Positions 36,301 through 42,904 are shown, numbered from the stretch's first letter. The stretch is 64,000 nt of DNA from Asterias rubens (GCF_902459465.1 NC_047078.1:902191-966190); one strand, 5' to 3'. Translations and numbers: made by a program. Notes: generated by a model from the letters alone, not told the origin.

Positions 36301-39215
36301 TGCTTTGTGAAACACTGACTACTCATCTCAAGATAAAGTTAATAGTGCTTTGTGAAATACTGACTACTCATCTCAAGATAAAGTTAATAGTGCTTTGTGA
36401 AATACTGACTACTCATCTCAAGATAAAGTTAATAGTGCTTTGTGAAATACTGACTACTCATCTCAAGATAAAGTTAATAGTGCTTTGTGAAATTTAGCCC
36501 TGGTGATATAGCCCTCCGCACGATTTCACAAAGTGCTAACGATACATCTTCTGCTTTCTCCAGAAGACGATCAGAGCATACTGATCGAAACGTCGAGTTG
36601 AAACCAATGGTTCTTTTCGTTTTTGCGTAACCGCAAACCTCTCCATATCGTATTTCCACCATGCAAAGTTTCAAATCCTACTTATCTTCAGACGAGTTGT
36701 CAGTATCACCAAAGTGATATGTACAGTTTTCAGTCTTGTAAAATCCTATTGTTTGTCCTTGTATATTGTGTTTGTATGGAAATAAATGTTGATTGATTTG
36801 ATTTGAATGAGAATCTTGGTCTCACCTTGTAAGGTTAAGAAAGAATGGCATCACGTTGTCTTGGTAACATCTGTCAATCTCACCGAGACAAAGACGCAGC
36901 GTCTCTCCGGAATCAGTATTCTTTGGAATGCCCTATAACAAAATAAAAATTTCAATAATAATATATTATGTAAAAATTGCAACTTCTTAAATATGCATTT
37001 TTATTTTCAAGCCTCACACAAGCCATTTGCAAGTCAAATTTGGATAATGCCTAGTACAATGACTAGCTTTAATAAGGGTTTGGATACTTTTTGTAAAACA
37101 CAAAACACAATGTCCACAGATTTACATTAAACTCAGGGGTTATCCTGTTTCCTTAACTGAGTGTTTATGAACCCTTTATTGTAAACATGATTTCTTTGGA
37201 GGTTTTGTTGAAATAAATAAATAAATAATAAAATAAAGATAATGATGGTAGAAAGCTTTCCTTAAAGGCAGTGGACACTATTGGTAATTACTCAAAATAA
37301 TTATTAGCGTAAAACCTTTCTTGGTGACGGGTAATGGGGAGAGGTTGATGGTATAAAACATTGTGAGAAATGGCTCCCTCTGAAGTGCCATAGTTTTCGA
37401 GAAAGAAGTAATTTTCCACGAATTTGATTTCGAGACCTCAAGTTTAGAACTTGAGGTCTCGAAATCAACTATCTAAACGCACACAACTTTGTGTGACAAT
37501 GGTATTTTTTCTTTCATTATTATCTCGCAAGTTCGATGACCGATTGAGCTCAAATTTTCACAGGTTTGTTATTCTATGCATATGTTGAGATACACCAACT
37601 GTGAAGGCTAGTCTTTGACAATTACCAATAGTGTCTACTGCCTTTGAAAAATATTACTTGCTGAGGTGCTGTAGTTTTTGAGAAATGAGTAAAACAATGT
37701 CGCAAATATAATTGGGTGTCATCAATCAGAAAGAAGCCTGGCTGGTAAAGCAGAAAGCACTACCTCACCAACTTTACATAGCAAGTGTCATGACCCGGAC
37801 TCGAACCCACAAACTCTGCTGATTAAACACCAGAGCTTGAATCTGGTGCTCTTAACCGCTCGGCCCTGAAACGCCACGCTCTACATATAAATATCTCACC
37901 CATCTTAGATCACATTCTACAAGATGTAATCTTCTGGACTCGCACCACACTCGTAAATCTGGAAACACCTTCAGAAGCAAAATTAAGAAGGAAACAAACG
38001 AAATTGTTTAAGTACATTTTTTTAAATTTTATTTTCATTATTATCATTATTTTTTCCAGCCACATCCAACAGCGCAGGCGCCAAAAACAGGATGGATTAA
38101 ACAATCTAATTACATATAGCTGTAAGCACAATAATTTTTAAAAAGCCATTGGACAATTTCAGTACAGAAAAAAAACAAAAAACACAGATTTCCAAATAAC
38201 TTACACGGTTTACAGAAGGTAATGGTGAAAGACTTCTCTTGAAATATTATTCCATGAAATGCTTCACTTTTTGAGAAAGCATTAAACAATATCAATTCTC
38301 GATAGCGAGAATTAGAAAAAATTTTGAACACATGTCATGACACGAGGAATTGTGCGGAAACAAGGGTGGGTTTTCCCGTTATTTTCTCCCGACCCCGATA
38401 ACCGACCCCGATAACCAATTAAGCCTAAATTTTCACAGGTTTGTAATTTTATAGAAGTTGTGATACACGAAGTGTGGGCCTTGGATAATACTGTTTACCG
38501 AAAGTGTCCAATGGCTTTTAAAACAGACAACCCATGACAGAGATTGAAACGGAGAAAAGGAAAGATTCGATTATTTTCAGGGAACTTTCTGCAGAATCAG
38601 GGATGGATTTTGGAAGCTCTTGGAGGGTTAACCCTTTACTTTTTCGGTGACAAGCCAGAAGGACCAGTTAGCTTTTCATTTTACTAGTCCGTCAGCTTTT
38701 TCACTGGTCTATATTTCAAACGAAATAGGGAAGCTTTTTAACACTGAACTAGCCAGCTGGACCAATTGGAGAGAATTCTGACTGGTCCTCAGGTGTTTCA
38801 ACTAGCATTTGGCCAGAAGACCACACTCAAGGGAAAACACTGTCTTGCAATAGAGCTGTGGGTGCCGTGGGTTATTTCTGCATGCAACGGTTGAATATGT
38901 GAGTTGAGGTGGAGAGGGGAATGGGGACAACAAAGACAAATTTGAAGGGGGTAAAAAAGTGCTTATAGCTGCCACCGTCACCGATCCTACCTCCTTGACT
39001 AGGATTTCTCTTTCAGCGTGGAAGTCCTTGAACGTTGATGAAACGAAGACTCGGACTGTCTTCCAACCCGACCTCTGGACAACCAAATTCTTCTTGACCT
39101 TTGACCCCTTGCTAATGGTTCGATCCACTTTATCCCAGGTCTGAAGTACAGAGTATTTGTAGTCGTTTGAACTGCCAGGAACGGCTCCGATTGACTGGGA
39201 CGAGCCACAGCCCAT
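14766..39215 (-). CDS. DUF4062-NACHT-helical repeat protein (TTC41/NPHP3-like), complete 22-exon CDS
   Basis: Exons in transcript order: 39215-38991, 37968-37900, 36932-36826, 35109-34976, 34096-33966, 33092-32997, 32588-32496, 30934-30741, 29465-29354, 28563-28456, 28065-27892, 27225-27038, 26296-26121, 24873-24708, 24202-24094, 23805-23677, 23345-23218, 21917-21788, 20803-20687, 19543-19400, 17806-17726, 14939-14766. They total 2985 nt: 994 codons plus TGA. The start has a strong context (ACCATGG) and the protein begins MGCGSS, a predicted N-myristoylation/palmitoylation signal. DUF4062 is about residues 53-150 (VRVFVSSTFKDFHAERE). The NACHT P-loop is GGPGTGKS at 322-329; Walker B is VIIVIDALNQ at 414-423. 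Residues about 640-940 look like TPR-type helical repeats; the tail is acidic and Glu/Asn-rich. The family are STAND-type NTPases, thought to be signalling or scaffold proteins. TTC41 is the closest architecture I know, NPHP3 the next. Function here is unknown. Confidence 0.92.
15010..15990 (-). other. Last intron of the NACHT gene, unassigned part
   Basis: Two diverged copies of one segment (around 15270-15340 and 15520-15600, sharing CAACRATGCCAT and CACGYYTTGYGATAGTT). No exon fits. The 108-residue ORF at 15472-15798 is not supported by any family. Confidence 0.4.
16052..16071. repeat. Perfect 20-bp palindrome inside the piggyBac-like element
   Basis: ATGTGACACCGGTGTCACAT. Half-sites recur at about 16409 (ACCGGTGTCACATTGGG) and 17268 (AATGTGACATATGTGTCAC), fitting transposase-binding sites by analogy. 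Confidence 0.8.
17031..17182. repeat. Inverted repeat inside the piggyBac-like element
   Basis: Arms share GCGTCCCATATCCAACG against TCGATATGGGACGC and outer GTTATAACACACGCGC against GCGTGCGTGTGATAAC. Probably part of, or nested within, the larger element. Confidence 0.6.
17388..17695 (+). mobile_element. SINE family D, 3' part (split by the piggyBac-like element)
   Basis: Matches the reverse complement of 55110-55425: GCAAGACACTTAACCATTG, CCCCGGTGTTCCTGGCTG, CTTTCTGAAAGTTTGTATAT. Its head fragment lies at about 16008-16033. Confidence 0.75.
17726..17806 (-). CDS. NACHT gene exon 21
   Basis: 27 codons (LGNDGFLADAIMTKGILLPR...EEQLE) between ...CTACCAG and GTTAGT. Confidence 0.85.
17847..18236 (+). 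repeat. Family A MITE, full length
   Basis: TTAAAAGCAGTGGACATTAT at the left; right end with TTACCACTGCCATTAAAG. Internal palindrome TTTCGAGACCTCAAG / GGTCTCGAAATC. In the intron after exon 20 of the NACHT gene. Confidence 0.85.
18283..18524. repeat. Family B foldback
   Basis: GGGGCCCATTTCTTAGAGC to TAGCAGCTGTATGAAATCGG and GCCC, with TTGCTTAGC-type interior. Confidence 0.85.
19013..19357. repeat. Compound family C foldback
   Basis: Several head-to-head copies of GATTTCACAAAGAGTTA and TTAGGACTAGTCCTAA. At least two hairpins appear merged. Confidence 0.85.
19400..19543 (-). CDS. NACHT gene exon 20: helical repeats
   Basis: 48 codons (FKLGRSLTQLAFNLEAWMET...AIQIFKE). Donor GTGAAC, phase 0. 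Confidence 0.88.
19580..19860 (-). repeat. Family A MITE, truncated
   Basis: Reverse orientation: starts GAACATTATTGATAATTAC and carries CTCCCTCTGAAGTAACG; lost beyond TTCTTCCATTATCC. Confidence 0.75.
19921..20140 (+). repeat. 55-bp tandem repeat, 4 copies, derived from a SINE head
   Basis: Units at 19921, 19976, 20031 and 20086 start GGCTCAGTGGTTTCTGTCCC. The same words head the SINE that follows at 20124-20300. Confidence 0.9.
20124..20300 (+). mobile_element. tRNA-derived SINE (GGCTCAGTGGTTTCT family)
   Basis: GCTCAGTGGTTTCTTCTCC is A-box-like and GGTTCGATTCCCGG a clean B box. Related pieces lie at 50940-51080 and 53555-53610. Confidence 0.7.
20340..20520 (+). mobile_element. SINE family D fragment, plus orientation
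   Basis: GTGTGGGTTCGAGTCCCACTC (split B-box region) then CACTTGTGTCCTTGAGCAAG, common to all family D copies. Confidence 0.7.
20521..20690 (-). mobile_element. SINE family D fragment, minus orientation
   Basis: CTGCCCTCACAGGTACCC, GTCTTGCTCAAGGACACA, then CATGACACGCCAC. It faces the copy at 20340 head to head, and ends within about 25 bases of exon 19. Confidence 0.7.
20687..20803 (-). CDS. NACHT gene exon 19: helical repeats
   Basis: 39 codons (KLKLYQWIERWQITELGHLI...LPGRANK) with the A..Y/W..L spacing of TPR helices. Donor GTACGT; SINE sequence begins about 25 bases past it. Confidence 0.88.
20960..21459. repeat. 500-bp inverted-repeat MITE
   Basis: Ends TTAAAGAGATGCTGCAGTG and CACTGCAGCCACCCTTTAA are inverted. 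The interior carries a poly-C run, TGACGTCA at 21278, ATGCAAAT at 21291 and a GGGGCGGGG box. Confidence 0.75.
21462..21600 (+). mobile_element. SINE family D fragment
   Basis: Shares CACATAAAAGAACCAAG and AACCCCGGTGTTTCTGGTTC with the copy at 20340. Confidence 0.6.
21788..21917 (-). CDS. NACHT gene exon 18: helical repeats
   Basis: 130 nt encoding MVHAGAHEDSFKFLKTCISM...SLAADIYDD. TPR-like helix pairs. Donor GTAAGT. Confidence 0.9.
22075..22772 (+). repeat. 93-bp minisatellite, about 7.5 copies
   Basis: The unit includes ATCATCAAAACCATGGTGG and AGGGTTGACTGTGTACTG. 93 is 31 codons, so a 232-residue repetitive ORF is open by chance. Related single units lie at 53985-54110 and 54610-54790. Confidence 0.95.
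22850..23125 (+). mobile_element. SINE family D with tRNA-like head
   Basis: GTCGTGGCCGAGCAGATAAG is a tRNA-Leu/Ser-like A box and GGGTTTGAATCCCGG the B box. The tail continues CTCTCCACCCACAGGTAAAT. Confidence 0.8.
23218..23345 (-). CDS. NACHT gene exon 17
   Basis: 128 nt encoding GFGSGWQKVMLSGYEESLRN...HEQITRV. Donor GTGAGT, phase 2. Confidence 0.9.
23367..23556. repeat. Family B foldback
   Basis: GGGCCCAATTTAATGAAGTC at the left with TTAGCAAGTTTTTGCTAAGC inside; the right end is degraded. Confidence 0.7.
23557..23667. repeat. Family E element arm next to the exon 16 donor
   Basis: CATCATTATCTTCAAACGG to TACCCAAACCCTTTAAA, matching one arm of the full element at 45418-45775. Confidence 0.75.
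23677..23805 (-). CDS. NACHT gene exon 16
   Basis: 43 codons (ELPMHLIKTGDKERLQQFLC...LLKYWRE). The donor GTACGACAG is followed by the end of an inverted-repeat element starting about 10 bases into the intron. Confidence 0.93.
24094..24202 (-). CDS. NACHT gene exon 15
   Basis: 109 nt encoding KYFPQDDGATDMLHKLWWHN...MERKVE. Donor GTGAGT, phase 0. Confidence 0.92.
24240..24377. repeat. AATC microsatellite
   Basis: Runs of (AATC) at about 24247-24270 and 24333-24377, plus a duplicated flank containing GGAAAGTACCTA that copies the acceptor end of exon 15. Confidence 0.85.
24496..24683. repeat. Family B foldback
   Basis: GGGCCCAATTTCAAAGAGC to CCATGAAATTGGACC. Confidence 0.8.
24708..24873 (-). 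CDS. NACHT gene exon 14
   Basis: 166 nt encoding FRALKPFLRPFGDSGEGRLD then FYHRALSKAVRRK, a conserved winged-helix-like region of DUF4062-NACHT-TPR proteins. Confidence 0.94.
25038..25568. repeat. 38-bp minisatellite, about 14 copies
   Basis: The unit contains AAATCACACCGAGTCCTCCC and TTCAGACTCCTCAAACAC. Copies are nearly identical. Located in the intron between exons 13 and 14 of the NACHT gene. Confidence 0.95.
25618..25745. repeat. Family E element arm
   Basis: ACAGCACCTCAGCAAGTAAC to TACCCAAATCCTTTAAA. Confidence 0.75.
26121..26296 (-). CDS. NACHT gene exon 13
   Basis: 176 nt encoding LLEQVFDRFEEENGGSLLIG...DESGSEK, with an acidic loop at its 3' end. Donor GTTAGT. Confidence 0.92.
26397..26897. 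repeat. 38-bp minisatellite, about 13 copies
   Basis: The unit contains GAGAGTATTCTGATGGTTG and AGTGTTCGGTTAGGC. The period matches the neighbouring intron's array but the sequence is unrelated. Confidence 0.95.
27038..27225 (-). CDS. NACHT gene exon 12
   Basis: 188 nt encoding EIVTEILGRYNKRLDEEQMS...PLWLSIACEELRIFG. PLWL...ELRIFG matches the helical part following NACHT domains of this class. Confidence 0.93.
27720..27800 (-). mobile_element. tRNA-derived SINE head
   Basis: On the minus strand: TAGCTCAGTTGGTAGAGC (A box) and GGTTTGAGTCCAAC (B box). The acceptor stem does not pair, so it is not a functional tRNA. Similar pieces at 50625-50700 and 59740-59830. Confidence 0.7.
27892..28065 (-). 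CDS. NACHT gene exon 11, with a GC 5' splice site
   Basis: 58 codons (FDDDTSASILSWLPRKLAPQ...LDVASRK). The donor is AAAG|GCAAGT, a GC-AG intron with otherwise strong consensus. Shifting to a nearby GT would break the frame with exon 12. Confidence 0.9.
28090..28445 (-). repeat. Family A MITE, full length
   Basis: GGCACTGGACACTATTGG to AAAAGTGTCCAGTGTCTTTA with central CGAGACCTCAGAATC / GAGGTCTCGAAATC. Confidence 0.85.
28456..28563 (-). CDS. NACHT gene exon 10: Walker B
   Basis: 36 codons ending PVIIVIDALNQ, the Walker B strand with Asp419. Donor GTAAAT. Confidence 0.94.
28705..28943. repeat. Family B foldback
   Basis: GCCCAATTTCATAGAGCTGC to GCAGCTCTATGAAATTGGGC, essentially a perfect inverted end. 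Confidence 0.9.
29080..29215 (-). mobile_element. SINE family D head, minus orientation
   Basis: GTGTCACGACCGGGATTCGA (B box inverted) and TCTTAACCGCTCGGCATGAC (A box inverted). Confidence 0.75.
29354..29465 (-). CDS. NACHT gene exon 9
   Basis: 112 nt encoding GAGDQGWHVFFHFVGAIPGST and on to EIGAFD. HFVGAIPGSTDLE is typical of the TTC41/NPHP3 class. Donor GTAAGA. Confidence 0.93.
30080..30425 (+). mobile_element. 5'-truncated LINE tail
   Basis: The remnant ends in DIFKRHLKTYLFRQ then stop, the usual C-terminus of this reverse transcriptase class. The 3' UTR contains TAGCGCTTTGAGGCC and TTTGGCGCTTTATAAATA and ends in a TTA microsatellite. Confidence 0.7.
30741..30934 (-). CDS. NACHT gene exon 8: P-loop (Walker A)
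   Basis: 194 nt encoding SFMKNRGGLVLGR...YPFVILGGPGTGKSAV. The Walker A motif GGPGTGKS is intact. Donor GTAAGC, phase 2. Confidence 0.95.
31333..32523 (-). repeat. 111/134-bp minisatellite repeating the exon 7 3' end and donor
   Basis: The donor word (plus-strand ACCTCATGTGCC) occurs at 31427, 31561, 31695, 31805, 31939, 32050, 32161, 32272, 32383 and 32494. Spacing is 134 or 111 bases, and only the last copy belongs to the real exon. Units mix the G-rich word GGGTCTGGGAGGGGAG with CTACCTCATGTGCCTCTC. Confidence 0.95.
32496..32588 (-). CDS. NACHT gene exon 7, with its 3' end repeated in the next intron
   Basis: 31 codons (IFEFFKKRIAAQ...DPYQLAREAHE), phase 0, donor GTAGAA. The last 29 exon bases plus the donor recur about nine more times in the minisatellite at 31333-32523. 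Confidence 0.92.
32694..32970 (+). repeat. Family A MITE, truncated next to exon 6
   Basis: Starts TTAAAGACACTGGACACTAC and breaks after CAGAGGGAGCCGT, joined to GCAGCACAGGCTGT, a word also in SINE family D (23055). Confidence 0.8.
32997..33092 (-). CDS. NACHT gene exon 6
   Basis: 32 codons (GDHVLWYDCEYDGIDDDGK...TFCKP), phase 0. The following intron starts 27 bases from a truncated MITE (32694-32970). Confidence 0.9.
33272..33418. repeat. Family B foldback, right half
   Basis: CTGGTAACCTTGTTCTG to GCAGCTTCATGAAATTGGGC. Confidence 0.7.
33560..33890 (-). mobile_element. SINE family D, minus orientation
   Basis: Contains TTCTTATATAGCACTAAC, CCGGGATTCGAACCCACAC and CTCTTATCCGCTCTGCCAC in the order of the full copy at 55110-55530. 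Confidence 0.75.
33966..34096 (-). CDS. NACHT gene exon 5
   Basis: 131 nt encoding SFFMIRKSEFLSSLPSEYRD...LKSRL. Links DUF4062 to the NACHT region. Donor GTGAGT, phase 0. Confidence 0.92.
34385..34720 (+). repeat. Family A-related element
   Basis: CCATTGGACACTTCCGGTAA, ACAAACCTGTGAAAATTTAG and CAATCGGTCATCAACATC: same layout as family A but diverged. A sister copy in inverse orientation lies at 38205-38520. Confidence 0.7.
34976..35109 (-). CDS. NACHT gene exon 4: end of DUF4062
   Basis: 134 nt encoding SERCGWIP...SVTEMEILHGAYR, a motif set conserved in DUF4062-NACHT proteins. Donor GTAAGT. Confidence 0.92.
35165..35290 (+). mobile_element. SINE family D head
   Basis: GTTGTGGCCGAGTGATCTAG (A-box region) and GTTTGAATACTAGTCATGAC (degraded B box). 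Confidence 0.65.
36266..36490 (+). repeat. 45-bp tandem repeat, 5 copies
   Basis: Units at 36266, 36311, 36356, 36401 and 36446, each with CTGACTACTCATCTCAAG and TTAATAGTGCTTTGTGA. Confidence 0.95.
36826..36932 (-). CDS. NACHT gene exon 3: DUF4062
   Basis: 107 nt encoding GIPKNTDSGETLRLCLGEID...FFLNLT, ending phase 2 with donor GTGAGA. Confidence 0.92.
37072..37258. repeat. Family E element arm, interrupted by a family A MITE
   Basis: AAGGGTTTGGATACTTTTTG to GATGGTAGAAAGCTTTCC. Sequence resembling the rest of the arm (ACTTGCTGAGGTGCTGTAG) resumes at 37655, right after the MITE at 37264-37648. Confidence 0.75.
37264..37648 (-). repeat. Family A MITE, full length
   Basis: TTAAAGGCAGTGGACACTAT to GTGTCTACTGCCTTTGAA. 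Well preserved, with ACCTCAAGTTTAG / CTTGAGGTCTCGAAATC at its centre. Confidence 0.9.
37735..37878 (-). mobile_element. SINE family D head, minus orientation
   Basis: GTGTCATGACCCGGACTCGA and TTAACCGCTCGGCCCTGA. Confidence 0.7.
37900..37968 (-). CDS. NACHT gene exon 2: DUF4062
   Basis: 23 codons (VFPDLRVWCESRRLHLVECD then LRW), phase 0, acceptor CTGAAG and donor GTGAGA. Continues exon 1 with the conserved KEVFPDLR...DLRW stretch. Confidence 0.93.
38205..38520 (-). repeat. Family A-related element, inverse of 34385-34720
   Basis: ATTCCATGAAATGCTTCAC, AAATTTTCACAGGTTTGT and GAAAGTGTCCAATGGCTTTT. Contains a 15-bp internal duplication (ACCCCGATAACCGACCCC). Confidence 0.7.
38991..39215 (-). CDS. 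NACHT gene exon 1: N-terminus and start of DUF4062
   Basis: 75 codons from ATG at 39215 to donor GAG|GTAGGA. It encodes MGCGSSQSIG and then WKTVRVFVSSTFKDFHAERE, the diagnostic DUF4062 opening. Gly2 and Cys3 are in place for dual acylation. Confidence 0.95.
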
Positions 39216-39236
39216 GGTTTTGGAGGACTTTAACGG
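39216..39236 (-). other. Candidate 5' UTR segment with 3' splice site
   Basis: A plausible acceptor (CTACTGTAG) lies 21 bases before the NACHT-gene ATG. A perfect donor consensus (GAT|GTAAGTAAG) lies upstream at 39857. This suggests a non-coding first exon ending at 39857, but its start is not visible. A second candidate donor is at 40443. Confidence 0.3.
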
Positions 39237-39374
39237 CTACAGTAGTATAGTAAGCCTCAGTTTTTCCTTGAAAGAAAATCAATAAAAAGAAGTTGTTACA
39301 GCTAATATTAAATAAGGTTTTAATTTGGGAAAACTTTCTGTCTGCCACCACTTTGTCATTCTATTAGTATACTA

Positions 39375-39468
39375 AAATTAGCCCCATAAGTTGGTCCAAT
39401 CCACTACCTTAATTGGTCCAATCCAGCCCATACGAAATGGATCGGACCAATTTATGGGGCTAACAAAA
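39375..39468. repeat. Short foldback upstream of the NACHT gene
   Basis: TTAGCCCCATAAGTTGGTCC against GGACCAATTTATGGGGCTAA: almost perfect arms of about 26 bases. Confidence 0.85.
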
Positions 39469-39701
39469 ATGAGATATTCTTTTTGATAAAAATTAGTGAA
39501 AAAGTGGTGTCAGGATTTAGAAGTTTGTAACACACAGCTAAGCAAGCTCACCTTCTCAACTCTCTCATCTTTTAACACAAATCGGTCTTATATCGTCTCT
39601 CTTAGGAGGACTTAGAATTTGATGACCGATGTCGGCGATATTAACATAAGAAACTAGAGCTAAAGAGGTAGCAAAAAAAAACCCACAAACATAGAAGGAT
39701 A

Positions 39702-39827
39702 ACTTTCCGTATGGCGCCACCACTTTTTCACTCATTTTTACAAAAAGGGATATATCAATCAGGTAAATTAGATACTATATTATTTTATTTCGAATGAAAA
39801 AGTGGTGGCGGCATACGGAAACTTTTC
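39702..39827. repeat. Family F palindromic MITE (about 125 bp)
   Basis: ACTTTCCGTATGGCGCCACC against GGTGGCGGCATACGGAAAC; arms continue through ACTTTTTCA. Other copies at 60547-60665 and 62140-62266. Confidence 0.85.
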
Positions 39828-39914
39828 CAAAATCCGTACAAAACAACCTTACTTACATCATGGATGTAGAAATAGATCAATGCAAGAAGGTGCAAGATGA
39901 ATGAAAGACCTCCA

Positions 39915-40355
39915 TGCAAGGGGTACCGGACACTTCGGCACCAGCAAACTCGGCCCCTCGCAAACTCGGCACCTCACAAACTCAGCACCTCACAAACTCG
40001 GCACCTTCCAAACTCGGCACCCACTCGGCACCAAGAATGTCGGCACCAAACAAACTCGGCACCGGCCTGTTTTGGTCCAACAAACTCGGCACCAAATAAA
40101 CTCGGCACCGGCCTATTTTGGTCCAACAAACTCGGCACCAAACAAACTCGGCACCGGCTTATTTTGATCCACCAAACCAAACTCGGCACCTAACAAACTC
40201 GGCACAGATTGAGCGTTTTCAACCAGGTGCCGAGTTTGTAGTTGTGCATGTGCCGAGTTTGCAAGGTGCCGAGGTTGTGGGTGCCGAGTTTGAGAGGTGC
40301 CGAATTTGCTGGTGCCGAGTTTGCAAGGTGCCGAAGTGTCCGGTGTTCCATGCAA
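39915..40355. repeat. Foldback array of AAACTCGGCACC units
   Basis: About fifteen copies of AAACTCGGCACC in the left part, including three roughly 43-bp super-units with GGCCTATTTTGGTCCAAC, then seven copies in opposite orientation (GGTGCCGAGTTTG). Outermost words are inverted too: CATGCAAGGGGTACCGGACA against GTCCGGTGTTCCATGC. Confidence 0.9.
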
Positions 40356-40429
40356 GCACATGTAAGAATAATATGCAAGTCATCGTTTCGGAGGGTCACA
40401 AAATGGCACTCAAAGCATAGAGAAAAAAC

Positions 40430-41290
40430 ACCAGGAACTTACTTGACGAAAAGATAGGACGCTAAGATCTTCAACAGCACAGTTGGATGAAACCTTTTGA
40501 AAGTCAACTTGGCCTACCCATTCCACGTCTTCGTTTCCAATAACAACTTTGCGTTTCTATGAAATCTCTCGTAATGAGAAATCCTGCAGCATCACTAAAC
40601 TTGTGCTAGTCTTTCCAAGAGAAACCCTGCAATCCATGTACACTTACGCGTGTGTACAGCGCAAGCCTGACGTTGCTTTAAAACAGTAAATGGACTTGTG
40701 CAAATTTAAACAATGTTGTTTGATTACCTGTTTGATTTGTCTTGTACCAACAGGGGAGGGGCTCATGCAAATGCAAAATAAAAGGCCCTACAGCAGCAAT
40801 TTGTTTAGCCTGCCACCCAATCCCTACCGCCCCTTGATTCCTAATTACCTCTTTAGCCCCTTAATTTCTGTTCCTTGCTCTATGATTTTACAATTACATC
40901 ACCTTTTTTTTTTTTTTTTTTTTTTTCCAAATTTAAATGGGCCAAGACCTCGACTACTGTTTGAGCCCAAGAATCTCCACTTTGAGTGTGCCACTGTTCC
41001 CAGCCCCTGCAATAGAGTACCACACCCATCCAAAAATGTTAACTTTTACATTTCTGAACATTTTGTCAAAGTTGTTTTCCACAAACAAAACTACGAAAAT
41101 GTTTGGCCAAACATAAACTTGTCCACTCTTTTGTTTTACTTTTAATGTTCCTCCATGAGAGATTCATAAAAAGCAGGGAAATGTTAAAACATTACCACAC
41201 GTATTTTATTGACATAGAAAAACCCTTCGGAATAATTTATTTGATTTACTCAAAATATCTCTTTAAATACCAAATAGACAATATACTACA
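40430..41290. other. 5' flank of the NACHT gene; possible promoter region
   Basis: No gene found. Holds a candidate donor at 40443, an ATGCAAAT octamer at 40765 followed by AAATAAAAGG, and a poly-T run near 40905. The 151-residue ORF at 40690-41145 crosses the poly-T and is not supported. Confidence 0.3.
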
Positions 41291-41478
41291 GAGTCAATTT
41301 CATAAAGAATTGATAAGCAAACAAACAAATTTGCTAAGCAAAAATAAGTGGGACAGCATTGAACTGAGTGTATAAACATGGCATAAACATTGGAACTTGA
41401 GTTGGTAACTTTTCCTGCTAAGCAAATTTTGTTTGTGCTTAGCCAGTGTCAGTGCTTACAAGTTTCAATGAAATCAAG
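41291..41478. repeat. Family B foldback, diverged
   Basis: GAGTCAATTTCATAAAGAAT to TTTCAATGAAATCAAGCC with TGCTAAGCAAA words. Confidence 0.65.
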
Positions 41479-41667
41479 CCTGGACCACAGAAAACATCCG
41501 CTGATTTGAAGTAAAAATTCAATCAAATAACTTTTTTAGATTATACAAAATACACACAAGATGTTAATTTGTACGCAGAAACTTTGCGTAGAATACAATT
41601 TGTTAACCTTGACTGCATTGCTCAAAACATTAAAATAGTATTGCCTCAGTTATGAACACATTAATTT

Positions 41668-42026
41668 AAGGGCACTGGACACTTTTGGTAATTGCAAAGT
41701 CTTCTCACTTGGTGTATCTCAACATATGCATAAAATAACAAACCTGTGAAAAATTGAGCCCAATTGGTCGTTGAAGTTGCGAGAGAATAATGGAAGAAAA
41801 TCACCCTTGTCACAAGAAGTTGTGTGACATGTCATATGCTTGAATTCAAGACCTCAGTCAATTCAAATATTTTAGTGAGATTTATTTTTTTTAAACTATG
41901 TTACTTCAGAAGGAGCCGTTTCTCACAATGTGTTATACTATCAACAGCTCTCCATTGCTCGTTACCAAGTAAGTTTTTATGCTGACAATTATTTTAAGTA
42001 ATTACCAACAGTGTCCATGCCTTTAA
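41668..42026 (+). repeat. Family A MITE
   Basis: TTAAGGGCACTGGACACTTT to CAGTGTCCATGCCTTTAA. Confidence 0.85.
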
Positions 42027-42299
42027 ATAATTGCATTGTGGTCTTGGACAAGAAATATTATTTTCATTTCTATATCCCTGAGCCCTACACCAATGTGTGA
42101 AAGCCCATTCGTTGCTTTCTGAGTTAAACTAACAAAATATCTGATTTATACATCTGAAATAATGTATCAATATTCCTCAAATATTTCTAGAAAAAATAGT
42201 TCTTATTCTCATTTCTTACATCTATACGAATCATGAAAAACAAAAGCACCAAAGTTAACCTACAACATTTTGTCAGCTACCTTTTTTTTGCGATCATAT

Positions 42300-42600
42300 A
42301 ACCAATAACTGTTTCAGTTTGTTTGTTTGTTTGTTTGTCATGATCTTCCCATTAAGGGAACTCGGCAAACTCCCACAAGGGGATATAAACACCCAGCTGG
42401 CAACAGACAATCTCTCTCATACAAATATTACTTTATCGTTTATGATTATGAATTGCACAAACCAAGTAATTGTTATTCAGTAACTAGACGACAATACTTA
42501 CCGTTGTCATTGTGAAAACAACGGTTAGCTGTATAGGATTCAAACCCAAAGCCTTGTGATTGCAAGTCCTGCAGTCATAACCACCAGACCACGGTGACCA
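42300..42600 (-). mobile_element. tRNA-derived SINE, intact copy
   Basis: Reverse strand carries a CCGTGGTCTGGTGGTTATG head and a GGGTTTGAATCC B box. The same unit at 45272-45937 is interrupted by a foldback element. Confidence 0.7.
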
Positions 42601-42904
42601 CTGGCCAACTGGCCAATGACCAAAACAGTTATTGGTTATACAGTCAGTCAGTGTCTGACCGTCAGGCGGACGGAGGATACAGGGTTGACTAACACAACAA
42701 GACCATTTTTAAACGCTCTACAACCCTTATGATAAAACTTTTTAACTAGTTAAAAAAAAATATATATATTTGAAAGACTTCGAAAAAAACTCCAGATTCG
42801 GATGGAAACAACTTGGGCTTGGAAAACAGAGTTAAAACACACCAGGGAGGAGATTTGCCGTATGTGAACATTCCTGAAAACTGACTTGCAGGCATGGCTT
42901 CCCT

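Noticed and set aside
40690..41145. 151-residue plus-strand ORF
   Set aside because: Crosses a poly-T run translated as poly-Phe; no family resemblance.
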